Part shown: piece after piece, positions 36,310 to 44,610 of the stretch
Layout: the number at the start of each line of letters is the position of its first letter
Numbering within the stretch: position 1 is the stretch's first letter
From: Novosphingobium sp. G106
GTDB lineage: Bacteria; Pseudomonadota; Alphaproteobacteria; Sphingomonadales; Sphingomonadaceae
DNA: 64,000 nucleotides
Reading direction: 5' to 3'
Assembly (NCBI RefSeq): GCF_019075875.1
Contig: NZ_JAHOOZ010000001.1
Span: 5,088,001-5,152,000 of the forward strand
Notes under the pieces: generated by a model
Seen by the model: the letters and a program-made list of their open reading frames with translations, nothing else
Told to the model about the DNA's origin: nothing
Database searches by the model: none
Position numbers and translations under genes: made by a program

Positions 36310-36800
36310 TGACCGCGGTTTCCGGCCAGGACCCGCTGCTGCTGCGCCGCCTGCTGCGCGCCCGCGACCGAATGGACGCGCTCAGCCACGAGGACTGGCC
36401 GGTGGAGCGGCTGGCGGCGGTCAGCGGCGTTTCGGAGGCGCATTTCGCCCGCTCGTTCAAGGAGGCCTTCGGCGTACCGCCGCACCGCTATCTGCTGACG
36501 CGCCGGATCGAGCGGGCCAAGGCGCTGCTCCGCGACACCGACCTGGCCGTGACTGCGGTGGCTTTCGAGAGCGGGTGGAACAGCCTCGGCACCTTCGGCC
36601 GCACCTTCCGCGACGTGACCGGCGAGAGCCCGGGCGCGTTCCGGCTGCGCGAGAAGGCGATCGAGCATCGGTTGGGACAGGTGCCTGCCTGCTATCTCTC
36701 CGCCGCGCACCGGCCCGACCTCACCTTAGCAGTTTCGGAGAAGCGCCGGCAGGAGGCGGACGATAGAGGCAGCGGGACACAAGTGATGGAGGTCCCATGA
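36309..36800 (+). CDS. AraC-family transcriptional regulator (short)
   Basis: 163 residues. Double HTH of the AraC/XylS type: WPVERLAAVSGVSEAHFARSFKEAFG, then LAVTAVAFESGWNSLGTFGRTFRDVTGESPGAFR (both halves intact). There is no N-terminal sensor domain, so it is a stand-alone DNA-binding module with a short C-terminal extension (CYLSAAHRP). Overlaps the following VOC gene as ATGA. It is expected to control its own operon. Confidence 0.88.
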   Translation: MTAVSGQDPLLLRRLLRARDRMDALSHEDWPVERLAAVSGVSEAHFARSFKEAFGVPPHRYLLTRRIERAKALLRDTDLAVTAVAFESGWNSLGTFGRTFRDVTGESPGAFRLREKAIEHRLGQVPACYLSAAHRPDLTLAVSEKRRQEADDRGSGTQVMEVP

Positions 36801-37204
36801 GTGAAGCAATCCAGGTGGTCGGGCTCTATGTGCGCGACCAGGACGAGGCGCACGATTTCTACGTCGGCAAGCTGGGCTTTCGCGTCCACACCGATCAGCG
36901 CAACGGCGATTACCGCTGGCTGACGGTGCAGCACCCGGAGCAGCCGCAGTTCCAGCTCGGCTTGTTCCGCCCGCAGGCGCCGATGCACGATCCGGCCACG
37001 GCGCAGGCGCTCAGCGAACTCGTCGCCAAGGGGGCGATGCCGCCGCTGGTCATGGCGGTCGACGATTGCCGCGCGACCTATGAGAGGTGGCGCGCCGCGG
37101 GCGTGGAGTTCACCCAGGAACCGATCGCGCGCTATGGCAATGTCGACGCCAACTTCCGCGATCCCTCGGGGAACGGCTGGAAGATCATCGAGGAGGGCGC
37201 ATGA
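36797..37204 (+). CDS. VOC-family (glyoxalase-like) protein
   Basis: 135 residues. VOC fold with VVGLYVRDQDEAHDFYVGKL at the start and DANFRDPSGNGWKIIEEG at the end. Third VOC protein of the window, more like the pattern found beside AraC regulators and DUF1801 proteins. It is coupled to the regulator (ATGA at 36797-36800) and to the next gene (ATGA at 37201-37204). Ligand unknown. Confidence 0.87.
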   Translation: MSEAIQVVGLYVRDQDEAHDFYVGKLGFRVHTDQRNGDYRWLTVQHPEQPQFQLGLFRPQAPMHDPATAQALSELVAKGAMPPLVMAVDDCRATYERWRAAGVEFTQEPIARYGNVDANFRDPSGNGWKIIEEGA

Positions 37205-37593
37205 GCGAAGCAGCCGAACAGATTGACGCCAAGCTCGCCGGTTTGGGCGACTGGCGCGGGGAGGCGCTGACGCGGATGCGCGGTTTGATCCGCGAGGCCG
37301 TGCCCGAGGTGGTCGAGACGGTCAAATGGGTGAAGCCCTCGAACCCCTCGGGCGTGCCCTGCTGGGAGCACGCCGGGCTGATCTGCACGGGCGAGGTCTA
37401 CAAGAGCTACGTCAAGCTGACCTTCGCCCAGGGTGCGGCGCTAGAGGATCCGCAGGGCCTGTTTAACGCGGGCTTCGGCGGCGGCACGCGGCGGGCGATC
37501 GACATCCGCGAGGGCGAGGCGGTCGATGTGGCGGCGTTCAAGGAACTGGTGCGCGAGGCGGCGGCGCTCAACGCGGCGAAGAAGGAGCGCTAG
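37201..37593 (+). CDS. DUF1801-domain protein, copy 2
   Basis: 130 residues. DUF1801 pattern: DWRGEALTRMRGLIREAVPE, VETVKWVKPSNPSGVPCWEH and KSYVKLTFAQGAAL. It differs from copy 1 but shares the fold and closes the same operon. Its end overlaps a convergent gene by four bases. Confidence 0.87.
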   Translation: MSEAAEQIDAKLAGLGDWRGEALTRMRGLIREAVPEVVETVKWVKPSNPSGVPCWEHAGLICTGEVYKSYVKLTFAQGAALEDPQGLFNAGFGGGTRRAIDIREGEAVDVAAFKELVREAAALNAAKKER

Positions 37594-38090
37594 AGCGCCG
37601 GGGCTGCGGGGTCGACCGTGGGTTCGGCTTCGCGTTCCGCGGGTTCGGCGGCGGCCGATCGGGCCTCGCCGGCGGCGGCCTGGGCATCGCGTTCGGCATT
37701 CCGCGCTTCGGCTGCCTCGTCCATCGGCGTCTTGGGCCAGGTCACGATCTTCATCTGCGATGGCGGCTGGGCCTCGGCTTCAGGCTCGGGCGGCGGCAGG
37801 GGTTCGGGGACGTAGTCGGCATATTGCAGCCGGGCATAGGCCGCCGCCTCGCGCTCTGCCGCGCGGCGCTTCCAGGTCGGCGTGCGGTCGACGAACCAGT
37901 TTGGGCTGAGGTCCTGCGGCCCGTAGTCGACGATCCGCTGCGGGTCCTTGCTGTAGATCGGATCGGGCCGCGCGCTGCGCCAGCTCGGTTCGGGCGGCGG
38001 GGTCATCGTCGGGTGGGCCGCGATGCCGAGCAGCATCCCGACGAGGGGACCGCCGATCACCGCGGTCAGGATCATGTTGCGCGCCTGCAT
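37590..38090 (-). CDS. Membrane-anchored hypothetical protein
   Basis: 166 residues. N-terminal membrane anchor (NMILTAVIGGPLVGMLLGIAA, shown as residues about 5-25), then a soluble region with SPNWFVDRTPTWKRRAAERE and a Pro/Glu/Ala-rich C-terminus. Topology suggests a periplasmic domain on one N-terminal helix. Probably a sphingomonad-specific family. It converges with the DUF1801 gene. Confidence 0.7.
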   Translation of the reverse strand: MQARNMILTAVIGGPLVGMLLGIAAHPTMTPPPEPSWRSARPDPIYSKDPQRIVDYGPQDLSPNWFVDRTPTWKRRAAEREAAAYARLQYADYVPEPLPPPEPEAEAQPPSQMKIVTWPKTPMDEAAEARNAERDAQAAAGEARSAAAEPAEREAEPTVDPAAPAL

Positions 38091-38245
38091 GACGTCGTCT
38101 CCTGTCACCGCCCGCGGAAAAAACGCGGGGCGCGGCGAGGGGTTCCGGGTCGCGGCGTGAGAGAGTCGAGACGACAGCAAAAATGGGCTTGAACGAATCG
38201 GCTGGCGATGAGAACATTTAGAGAACATAAATCGGAGTATGTGCG

Positions 38246-38803
38246 ATGTCCGGCAGAATTCCCCGACCGTCCCGCCCTTGGCAGCCCAAGCAGTCGCAGC
38301 CAAAGCGGCCGCTCTACCTGCAAGTGAAACCTGGCCCTGACACAGTATCTCAAATCGCGGCTTTGCCTCGCAACGACGGCAGCCGGGAGGCTGGCCTGCT
38401 GCATATGACCGTGCTGGCTCTCGTCGACCTCGCCGAATGGCCCGAAGACTTCATTCCGGCGTTCCACCGCACGATGGAAGGCTTCGAAGCCGGGGTCTTC
38501 GACGTCCAGTTCGATCGCATCGTCGAACGCAAGGCGGTGACCCTGCGCGGCAGCAAGCGGCAGAAGGGTGCGCTGGCGTTGCAATGGCTACTGCGCGCGC
38601 ATTTCGAGGCGCGCGATTTCCGCTTCTTCGGCGCCGCGCCGGACCCGCATGTCACGATCAACTACAAGGGCGACGGGCTGGGCAACGAGGCGATTGCGCC
38701 GATCGGCTGGACGGTCGAGGACATCATTCTGGTCGAAAGCGTTTACGGCCAGGCGACGCATATCGAACATGGACGTTGGCCGCTGCGGCGCAGGCTGCTC
38801 TAA
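38246..38803 (+). CDS. 2H phosphoesterase (LigT/2'-5' RNA ligase-like)
   Basis: 185 residues. The two HxT motifs of the 2H superfamily are HMTVLAL (residues about 53-59) and HVTINY (residues about 135-140). Proteins of this type open 2',3'-cyclic phosphates or process 2'-5' linkages in RNA. A basic, Pro-rich N-terminus (RIPRPSRPWQPKQSQPKRP) may bind nucleic acid. Stands 38 bases before the DUF72 gene. Confidence 0.82.
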   Translation: MSGRIPRPSRPWQPKQSQPKRPLYLQVKPGPDTVSQIAALPRNDGSREAGLLHMTVLALVDLAEWPEDFIPAFHRTMEGFEAGVFDVQFDRIVERKAVTLRGSKRQKGALALQWLLRAHFEARDFRFFGAAPDPHVTINYKGDGLGNEAIAPIGWTVEDIILVESVYGQATHIEHGRWPLRRRLL

Positions 38804-38840
38804 GGTCGCGCGGACGAGCATCAGGACAAGGATCGAACCG

Positions 38841-39596
38841 ATGAGCGGCAAGGCAGGCAACATCCACGTCGGCGTCGGCGGCTGGACCTTCGAGCCGTGG
38901 CGGGGGGTGTTCTATCCCGAGAAGTGGCCCAAGGCGAAGGAGCTCGACTATGCCGGTCAGCACCTGACCGGGATCGAGGTCAACGGCACCTTCTATTCGA
39001 GCCAGAAGCCCGCAAGCTTTATGAAGTGGCGCGATGCCGTGCCCGAGGGCTTCGTGTTCACGCTCAAGGCCAACCGCTTCTGCGTCAACCGCCGCGTCTT
39101 GGCCGAGGCCGGGGAGTCCATCGGGCGCTTCGTCGGGCAGGGCATTACGGAACTCGGGCCCAAGCTCGGCCCGATTCTCTGGCAGCTCGCCGCGACCAAG
39201 AAGTTCGATGCCGGGGACATGGCCGCCTTCCTTGCGCTGATGCCCAAGGAGCAGGACGGCATCCGCCTGCGCCACGCGATCGAGCCGCGCCACGAAAGCT
39301 TCGACGATCCGGCCTTCTTCGAGATGTGCCGCAAGGCAGGCGTCGCCGTGGTCTATGCCGAGGCCGAGAAGTATCCGCGCTTCGACGAGCAGACTGCGGA
39401 CTTCACTTATGCGCGCATCCAGAACGCACAGGAGGACCTCGGGGCCGGCTATACCGATGCCGAGCTCGACCGACTGGCCGACCAGGCGCGCACCTGGGCC
39501 AAAGGCGGGCGCGACGTGTTTGTGTTCTTCATCGCCGGCGACAAGGTGCGTAATCCGGCTGCGGCGATGGCGCTGATCGCACGGCTGAAGGACTAG
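38841..39596 (+). CDS. DUF72-domain protein (YecE-like)
   Basis: 251 residues of the TIM-barrel DUF72 family: VGVGGWTFEPWRGVFYPEKW near the start, EVNGTFYSSQKPASFMKWRD, FVFTLKANRF and YARIQNA. The family is widespread and of unproven function, possibly nucleic-acid related. It follows the 2H phosphoesterase closely and probably shares its transcript. Confidence 0.88.
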   Translation: MSGKAGNIHVGVGGWTFEPWRGVFYPEKWPKAKELDYAGQHLTGIEVNGTFYSSQKPASFMKWRDAVPEGFVFTLKANRFCVNRRVLAEAGESIGRFVGQGITELGPKLGPILWQLAATKKFDAGDMAAFLALMPKEQDGIRLRHAIEPRHESFDDPAFFEMCRKAGVAVVYAEAEKYPRFDEQTADFTYARIQNAQEDLGAGYTDAELDRLADQARTWAKGGRDVFVFFIAGDKVRNPAAAMALIARLKD

Positions 39597-39597
39597 G

Positions 39598-40482
39598 CTA
39601 CTTGGCCCGGAAGCCGGCCAGTGCGACGAGTACGAGGAGCGCGAGGGTGATCACCGTCGACGCGGCGAAGTTGACGATCAGGCTCCAGCTTGGCTCGGCG
39701 TGGTTGGTCAACGTGTAGACGACGAAGGAGACGAGCGTGCCCGTCGCCGACAGACCCACCGCCGACCAGCCGAACTTGCGCCTGGCCTCCTCCATCAGCG
39801 GCAGCGCGTTGAGCGTCAGCGCCCCTGCGAGAATGATCGCGATGAAGGGCACGGCCGAGGCGAGCGGGGTGAAGCCTGCCGCGATCAGGCTTTCGCCCAG
39901 CGCGTTGCCCGCCCGCAGCGCAGCGCAGAACGCGAGCGTGACGAAGGCGCCCGACAGTAGCAGCATTGCGAGCGCGGCCGCTTTCAGCCGATCAAGCCGC
40001 CGCTGCGCGACCGAGCCGGGCACGTCGATCGCCAGCACCTTGGCGAGGCGGTTGACGTCGAATTCCCAGCGCTCGTCGGTGACGGTTATAGCATTGCGCC
40101 GCGACAGGTCGCCGAGCGTGTCGGGCAGTTCGCCGGGGCGCGGCATGGCGGCATTGCCGATCAGCACCGGTATCACCGGGATCGCGCTGCGCAGCGCCGC
40201 GGCGATCTCGCGGATCACGTAGTCGCCGGGATCGTCGAGCCGGCGGGCGCCCTCGGCATTGGTGGCGCTGCTCCAGCGATCGCCGATGACCACGACCAGC
40301 GCGCCCGATTCCGCCAGCTTCTCGTCGATCACCCGCTCGAAATCGTCGCCGTAATCGATGCCGGTGACGTCGCGGAAGACGCGGCCCGGGCCGAAATAAG
40401 CGGTCAGGCTGTCGGCCAGCCGACCCGCGAAACCGCCGGCGTCGTCGCGGCGGTAGTTGATGAAGATCTTGTCTTTCTGCAT
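39598..40482 (-). CDS. TIR-domain protein with C-terminal membrane helices
   Basis: 294 residues from the ATG at 40482. N-terminal TIR domain: KIFINYRRDDAGGFAGRLAD, FRDVTGIDYGDDFERVIDE, ALVVVIGDRW and DYVIREIAAAL. E92 in the last piece is at the position of the catalytic glutamate of NAD-cleaving TIRs. After a linker, about four hydrophobic helices follow (about residues 178-290), so the TIR would face the cytoplasm from the membrane. Bacterial TIR proteins often act in immunity or NAD metabolism, but no immune partner is adjacent. Converges with the DUF72 gene, 1 base apart. Confidence 0.85.
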   Translation of the reverse strand: MQKDKIFINYRRDDAGGFAGRLADSLTAYFGPGRVFRDVTGIDYGDDFERVIDEKLAESGALVVVIGDRWSSATNAEGARRLDDPGDYVIREIAAALRSAIPVIPVLIGNAAMPRPGELPDTLGDLSRRNAITVTDERWEFDVNRLAKVLAIDVPGSVAQRRLDRLKAAALAMLLLSGAFVTLAFCAALRAGNALGESLIAAGFTPLASAVPFIAIILAGALTLNALPLMEEARRKFGWSAVGLSATGTLVSFVVYTLTNHAEPSWSLIVNFAASTVITLALLVLVALAGFRAK

Positions 40483-40572
40483 CGGCGCCTCCCCGCAGGC
40501 TCGGCGGTTGTGCGCGATCCACCCTGCGAGGGCAAGCTTGCGCCGCGCCCCGCCGCACCGCATAGGGTCGGC

Positions 40573-40866
40573 ATGGATCAGAAAACTTTGCATCAGCTCC
40601 AGACGATCGGCGGCGATCTGTGTGCCTTGTGGACCGAAGCGGCCTCGGTGGTGTGGCTGCGTTCGAAGAAAATCGCCGAAGGCGGACCCGGGGCCATGGC
40701 GGAAGCCGGGCTAATGGTCAGCGAGAAGCTGGCGGCGAACCAGGAACTGCTCGGCAAGCTCGTGTCGGGCAAGCTAGGCAAGGATCCCTTGGCGGTCACA
40801 GCGAAGACGACACGCTATTTCCTCGACGGCGTGCGCGCCAACCGGCGGCGTCTGTCGCGCGGCTGA
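40573..40866 (+). CDS. Small helical hypothetical protein
   Basis: 97 residues, entirely helical in appearance (SEKLAANQELLGKLVSGKLG, AKTTRYFLDGVRANRRRLSRG) with a phasin-like pattern of heptad hydrophobics, though no phasin motif can be asserted. No signal peptide. Divergent from the TIR gene; the 90-base gap holds both starts. Confidence 0.65.
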   Translation: MDQKTLHQLQTIGGDLCALWTEAASVVWLRSKKIAEGGPGAMAEAGLMVSEKLAANQELLGKLVSGKLGKDPLAVTAKTTRYFLDGVRANRRRLSRG

Positions 40867-40978
40867 GCCCCAGAAATCCCCTGTCGACGAACGTCCCCGA
40901 ATTGGACATGGATCGGGTTGCACGGCCGCCTGCTTGAGCTAAGACTTTCAGCGGGAGCAAAATAGGGGGAAGGGACGA

Positions 40979-42514
40979 ATGCGTCTGGCATTCTGGCTGG
41001 CATTGCTTGCGCTGGTCCCGGGCACGGCGAAAGCCGAATGGCTGCAGGCTTCGAGCGTGCATTTCGTGGTCTATGCCAACGACAGCCAGGCCGATATCCG
41101 CAAGATTTCCGATCAGCTCGAACGCTATCACGCGGCAATGGCCTCGCTGGTCAGCGTCCAGCTTGCCCCGCCGAGCCCGTCCAATCGGGTGACGGTCTAT
41201 GTCGTCAACGGCGAGGCGGAGGTCCGCAAGCTCTACGGCGAGGGCAGCAAATATATCGGCGCGTTCTATCTGCCGCGCGCCGGCGGATCGCTGGCGATCG
41301 TGCCGCGGGTGACGACGGGCAGCGGCGACCTCGAATACTCGATGATCGCGTTGCTGCATGAATATGCCCATCACTACATGATCTCGGCGAGCACCTTCCC
41401 GATGCAGCGCTGGTATTCGGAAGGCGGGGCGGAGTTCTTCGCGTCGGCCAGTTTTCGGTCCGACGGAGGCGTGGATGTCGGCAAGCCGGCTTTGCACCGA
41501 GCGGCCGAATTGCTCATCCCCGGTTTCGCGCGCGATGTGAAGGTGGCCGACCTGCTCGATCCGCCCGCCGCGAGCGCCAAACCGCGCGCGGGCTATGACG
41601 CGTTTTACGGCAAGAGTTGGCTGCTGTTCCATTACCTGACGTTCAACCAGGCGCGCGCGGGGCAGATGACGCACTATCTGCAACTGCTGGCCCAGGGCAA
41701 GAGTGCGCGCGAGGCGGGTCTGACGGCGTTCGGCGATTTCGACCAGCTCGAGCGCGAGCTCGACAGCTATCTCAACCGCTCACGCATGATGATGCTCAAA
41801 CTCCCCGCCTCGATGCTCACGGTCGGGCCGATCGATGTCCGGCGCTTGAGCCCGGGCGAGGCGGCGATGATGCCAGTGCAGATCCGCTCGCGCCGCGGCG
41901 TCGATGATGAACAGGCCAAGGCGCTGCTCGTCGAGGCGCGCGCGGTCGCCGCCCGTTTCCCCGACGATCCGGCGGTGCAGGCGGCGCTGGCCGAGGCCGA
42001 GTACGATGCCGGCAACGACAAGGAAGCGATCGCCGCTGCCGACGCCGCGCTTGCCAAGGATCCGTCGCAGGTGAACGCCTATGTCCAGAAAGGCTATGCG
42101 ATGTTTCGGATGGCAGCCCACGCGCCTGACGAAGCCGCGGCCTATGCGAAGGCGCGCGCGGTCTTCGTCGCGCTCAATCACCGTGAAAGCGATCATCCGC
42201 TGCCGCTGATCTACTATTACCGTAGTTTCGTCGAGCAGGGGAAGGAACCGACACCGCTGGCACTTCAGGGCCTGTCACGCGCCGCCCAACTCGCGCCGTT
42301 CGATCTCGGCTTGCGCATGACCCTGGCGATGGAGCAGATTCGGCACCACGAGGTCGCGGAAGCCCGACGCAGCTTAGGACCGGTCGCCTACAATCCGCAT
42401 GGTGGCGGACTGGCGGAAGCGGCGCAGAGAGTGCTCGCGCGGCTCGACGCCGATCCCCAATGGGATGGCCGCGACGCGGCCTTGCTGACCGCCGGCTTGG
42501 ACACGTCGGAATAG
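40979..42514 (+). CDS. Secreted HExxH metallopeptidase-like protein with TPR-like region
   Basis: 511 residues. Signal peptide (residues 1-19, LALLALVPGTAKA). A gluzincin-type zinc motif HEYAHHYM (H127, E128, H131) follows an N-terminal strand-rich part, with the downstream GGAEFFA (residues about 145-151) possibly providing the third zinc ligand. The C-terminal half (from residue about 320) has TPR-like helical repeats: ALAEAEYDAGNDKEAIAAAD and NAYVQKGYAMFRM. Probably a periplasmic or exported peptidase of unknown substrate. Confidence 0.78.
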   Translation: MRLAFWLALLALVPGTAKAEWLQASSVHFVVYANDSQADIRKISDQLERYHAAMASLVSVQLAPPSPSNRVTVYVVNGEAEVRKLYGEGSKYIGAFYLPRAGGSLAIVPRVTTGSGDLEYSMIALLHEYAHHYMISASTFPMQRWYSEGGAEFFASASFRSDGGVDVGKPALHRAAELLIPGFARDVKVADLLDPPAASAKPRAGYDAFYGKSWLLFHYLTFNQARAGQMTHYLQLLAQGKSAREAGLTAFGDFDQLERELDSYLNRSRMMMLKLPASMLTVGPIDVRRLSPGEAAMMPVQIRSRRGVDDEQAKALLVEARAVAARFPDDPAVQAALAEAEYDAGNDKEAIAAADAALAKDPSQVNAYVQKGYAMFRMAAHAPDEAAAYAKARAVFVALNHRESDHPLPLIYYYRSFVEQGKEPTPLALQGLSRAAQLAPFDLGLRMTLAMEQIRHHEVAEARRSLGPVAYNPHGGGLAEAAQRVLARLDADPQWDGRDAALLTAGLDTSE

Positions 42515-42531
42515 CAACGGAGGAACTTGCC

Positions 42532-42861
42532 ATGGACTATGTGCGGGTAGCCGGAACGGGCGATGTCGCCGAAGGTCGGATCGTGCCGATCGAGGCAGGC
42601 GGGCGAAAGCTGCTGCTGGCGCGCGTCGGAGGCGCCTTTTACGCGGCGCAGCACAAGTGCCCGCACCTCGGCTTCAACCTCTGCCGCGGATCGCTCGACG
42701 GGGCGGCAGTGGTCTGCCCGCTGCACAAGGCCAAGTTCGACCTCGCTACCGGCGTGATCGAGCGCGATCCCAAGCTGCTGTTTCTGAGCATGAAGGCAAA
42801 GAGCGACCTCGCCGTCTATCCCGTGCGGGTCGAGGGCGAGGACGTCTTCGTCGGCGTCTAA
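42532..42861 (+). CDS. Rieske [2Fe-2S] ferredoxin-like protein
   Basis: 109 residues, no membrane anchor. The cluster ligands are CPHLGF (Cys-x-His) and VVCPLHKAKFDLATG (Cys-x2-His), the Rieske pattern. Stand-alone Rieske ferredoxins pass electrons to oxygenases or reductases, but no oxygenase gene is next to it. The ATG at 42532 follows GGAGGAAC. It follows the peptidase gene by 17 bases and may be co-transcribed. Confidence 0.9.
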   Translation: MDYVRVAGTGDVAEGRIVPIEAGGRKLLLARVGGAFYAAQHKCPHLGFNLCRGSLDGAAVVCPLHKAKFDLATGVIERDPKLLFLSMKAKSDLAVYPVRVEGEDVFVGV

Positions 42862-42881
42862 TCGGCGTTGCTGATTGCAGC

Positions 42882-43028
42882 CTAGGCTCTGGCGCGGCGG
42901 GCAAAATGCGCGATGAGCGCGATCACCGCGAAAACCAGCAGCAGGTGGATCAGCGCGCCGGTCACCTTGAAGGCGAAGGCCCCCAGCAGCCAGAGGACGA
43001 TAAGGACGACGGCGATGCCAGCCAGCAT
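42882..43028 (-). CDS. Lmo0937/DUF5670-type small membrane protein
   Basis: 48 residues. ATG at 43028 after AGAGGAA. Two adjoining hydrophobic helices (MLAGIAVVLIVLWLLGAFAF and GALIHLLLVFAVIALIAHFA) and a basic tail RRARA. This matches the pattern of small lmo0937-family hydrophobic proteins, which are often stress-induced. Convergent with the Rieske gene and just upstream of the DUF3617 lipoprotein region. Confidence 0.75.
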   Translation of the reverse strand: MLAGIAVVLIVLWLLGAFAFKVTGALIHLLLVFAVIALIAHFARRARA

Positions 43029-43225
43029 GGTGGAAATTCCTCTCTAGGGGCGGCTCGCCTTACGGTGTCCGCGGGTTTCGTTGCTGCGGGGAAAACGGTC
43101 GAGCCGCGTGCCTGTTCCAGGCGGGACCAATGCAAGGGCTTGGCAGCGATATACTTTCGACGAAACACTTTGGCAGCGCTGCACCTGCCTGTTACCTTTT
43201 CGATCGACCCAGGGAGAAGATCCGT

Positions 43226-43780
43226 ATGACCTCGTTCCGCGCCGCCGCGCTTGCTACCGCCGCCGTCCTTGCCGCCGTTTCGCTCGCCGCCTGCAAGAAG
43301 GAGGCAGTCGTCGCCAAGGACGAGAGCGTGGAATCGGTCGCCAAGAAGGTGGAAGCCGCTAATCTCAAGCCGGCGCCTGGCCGCTGGGAAGCCAGCATGA
43401 AGTTCGAGAAAATGGACATCCCCAACATGCCGCCGCAGGCGAAGGAGGCGATGAACAAGCAGATGAACGTTTCGCAGACCTTCGCCAGCTGCCTCACACC
43501 CGAAGAAGCCAACAAGCCCAACGGCAGCTTCTTCCAGAAGGGGGCGGAAAACTGCAAGTATGAGCACTTCGTCATGGCCGACGGCAAGATCGACGCGGCG
43601 ATGGTCTGCAAGGAGCGCAATACCGAGGTCAAGATGACCATGGCCGGCAACTACAGCACCGATCAGTACGACATGCACGTCACGTCGCAGGGTGAAATGC
43701 AGCCGGGAATGCCCATGTCGGTGTCGATGTCTATTTCGGCGCGCCGCACGGGCGCCTGCAACGGGACCGAGAACAAGTGA
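43226..43780 (+). CDS. DUF3617-family lipoprotein
   Basis: 184 residues. Lipoprotein signal ending in SLAAC (cysteine about residue 23), then PAPGRWEASMKFEKMDIPNM, CLTPEEANKP and NCKYEHFVMADGKIDAAMVC, the conserved cysteine-bearing blocks of DUF3617. This periplasmic family is frequent in sphingomonads and Caulobacter; no function is known. AGGGAGA precedes the ATG at 43226. Confidence 0.87.
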   Translation: MTSFRAAALATAAVLAAVSLAACKKEAVVAKDESVESVAKKVEAANLKPAPGRWEASMKFEKMDIPNMPPQAKEAMNKQMNVSQTFASCLTPEEANKPNGSFFQKGAENCKYEHFVMADGKIDAAMVCKERNTEVKMTMAGNYSTDQYDMHVTSQGEMQPGMPMSVSMSISARRTGACNGTENK

Positions 43781-43839
43781 ACGCGCAGTCCGTGCCCATC
43801 GTTCAGCCGGTGTAAGGAAAGGACTGGTAACCGGGCCGG

Positions 43840-44598
43840 ATGTCCACGACGACCATGATCGGAAATCTCCTCGGAGCACGCAAGGAACTGGCCCGGCGCA
43901 CCGCGCTGGCGCGCCAGCCGCGTCCCGACGGGGTGAGTGGACCGCCGCTCAAGCTGCTGCTCGGTGAACTCGGCGCGCTGGCCGCCCGGCATCGCCCGGC
44001 CAAGCTCGACCGCCACGTCGCGCGCGACCCGCAACCGGTGATGCTGCTGCCCGGCTTCGGCGCCCACCCGGGCCGGATGCGGCGGATGCAGCTCGCGCTC
44101 GAGGCGGCGGGCCACACCGCCGACGACTGGGGGCTCGGCTTCAACCTCGGCCCGACGCAGGACAACTTCGTTTTCCTGATGCGCCGTGTGGGCGCCATGG
44201 CGCGGCTGCATGGCGAGCCCGTGGCGCTCGTCGGCTGGAGCCTCGGCGGCCTGTTTGCGCGCGAGATCGCACATCGCCAACCGGATTCGGTGCGCTGCGT
44301 CATTACCATGGGCACGCCGTTTTCGGGCGACCGCCGCGCCAACAACGCCTGGCGCGCCTATCAGCTCATTACCGGTCATCCGGTCGACGAGCCGCCGATC
44401 GAGTGCGAAAGCACCAAGCCCCCGGTGCCGACGATAGCCTTGTGGAGCCCGCGCGACGGCGTCGTCGCGCCGCGCTCGGCCTGCGGCTGGCCCGGCGAGC
44501 GCGACCGCGCTATCGCGGTGCGCTGCAACCACCTGCGTTTCCCCAGCGATCCCCGGGTAATCGCCGAAGTGCTGCGCCAGCTCGATTTCGACGATTGA
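43840..44598 (+). CDS. Alpha/beta hydrolase
   Basis: 252 residues. Nucleophile elbow LVGWSLGGLFAREIA, preceded by the oxyanion loop PVMLLPGFGAHPG, and a late histidine region RCNHLRFPSDP. Short N-terminal basic segment (LLGARKELARRTALARQPRP) without a signal peptide. Esterase/lipase-like with unknown substrate. Convergent with a membrane protein gene 12 bases away. Confidence 0.85.
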   Translation: MSTTTMIGNLLGARKELARRTALARQPRPDGVSGPPLKLLLGELGALAARHRPAKLDRHVARDPQPVMLLPGFGAHPGRMRRMQLALEAAGHTADDWGLGFNLGPTQDNFVFLMRRVGAMARLHGEPVALVGWSLGGLFAREIAHRQPDSVRCVITMGTPFSGDRRANNAWRAYQLITGHPVDEPPIECESTKPPVPTIALWSPRDGVVAPRSACGWPGERDRAIAVRCNHLRFPSDPRVIAEVLRQLDFDD

Positions 44599-44610
44599 TC
44601 CCGGAGCAGG

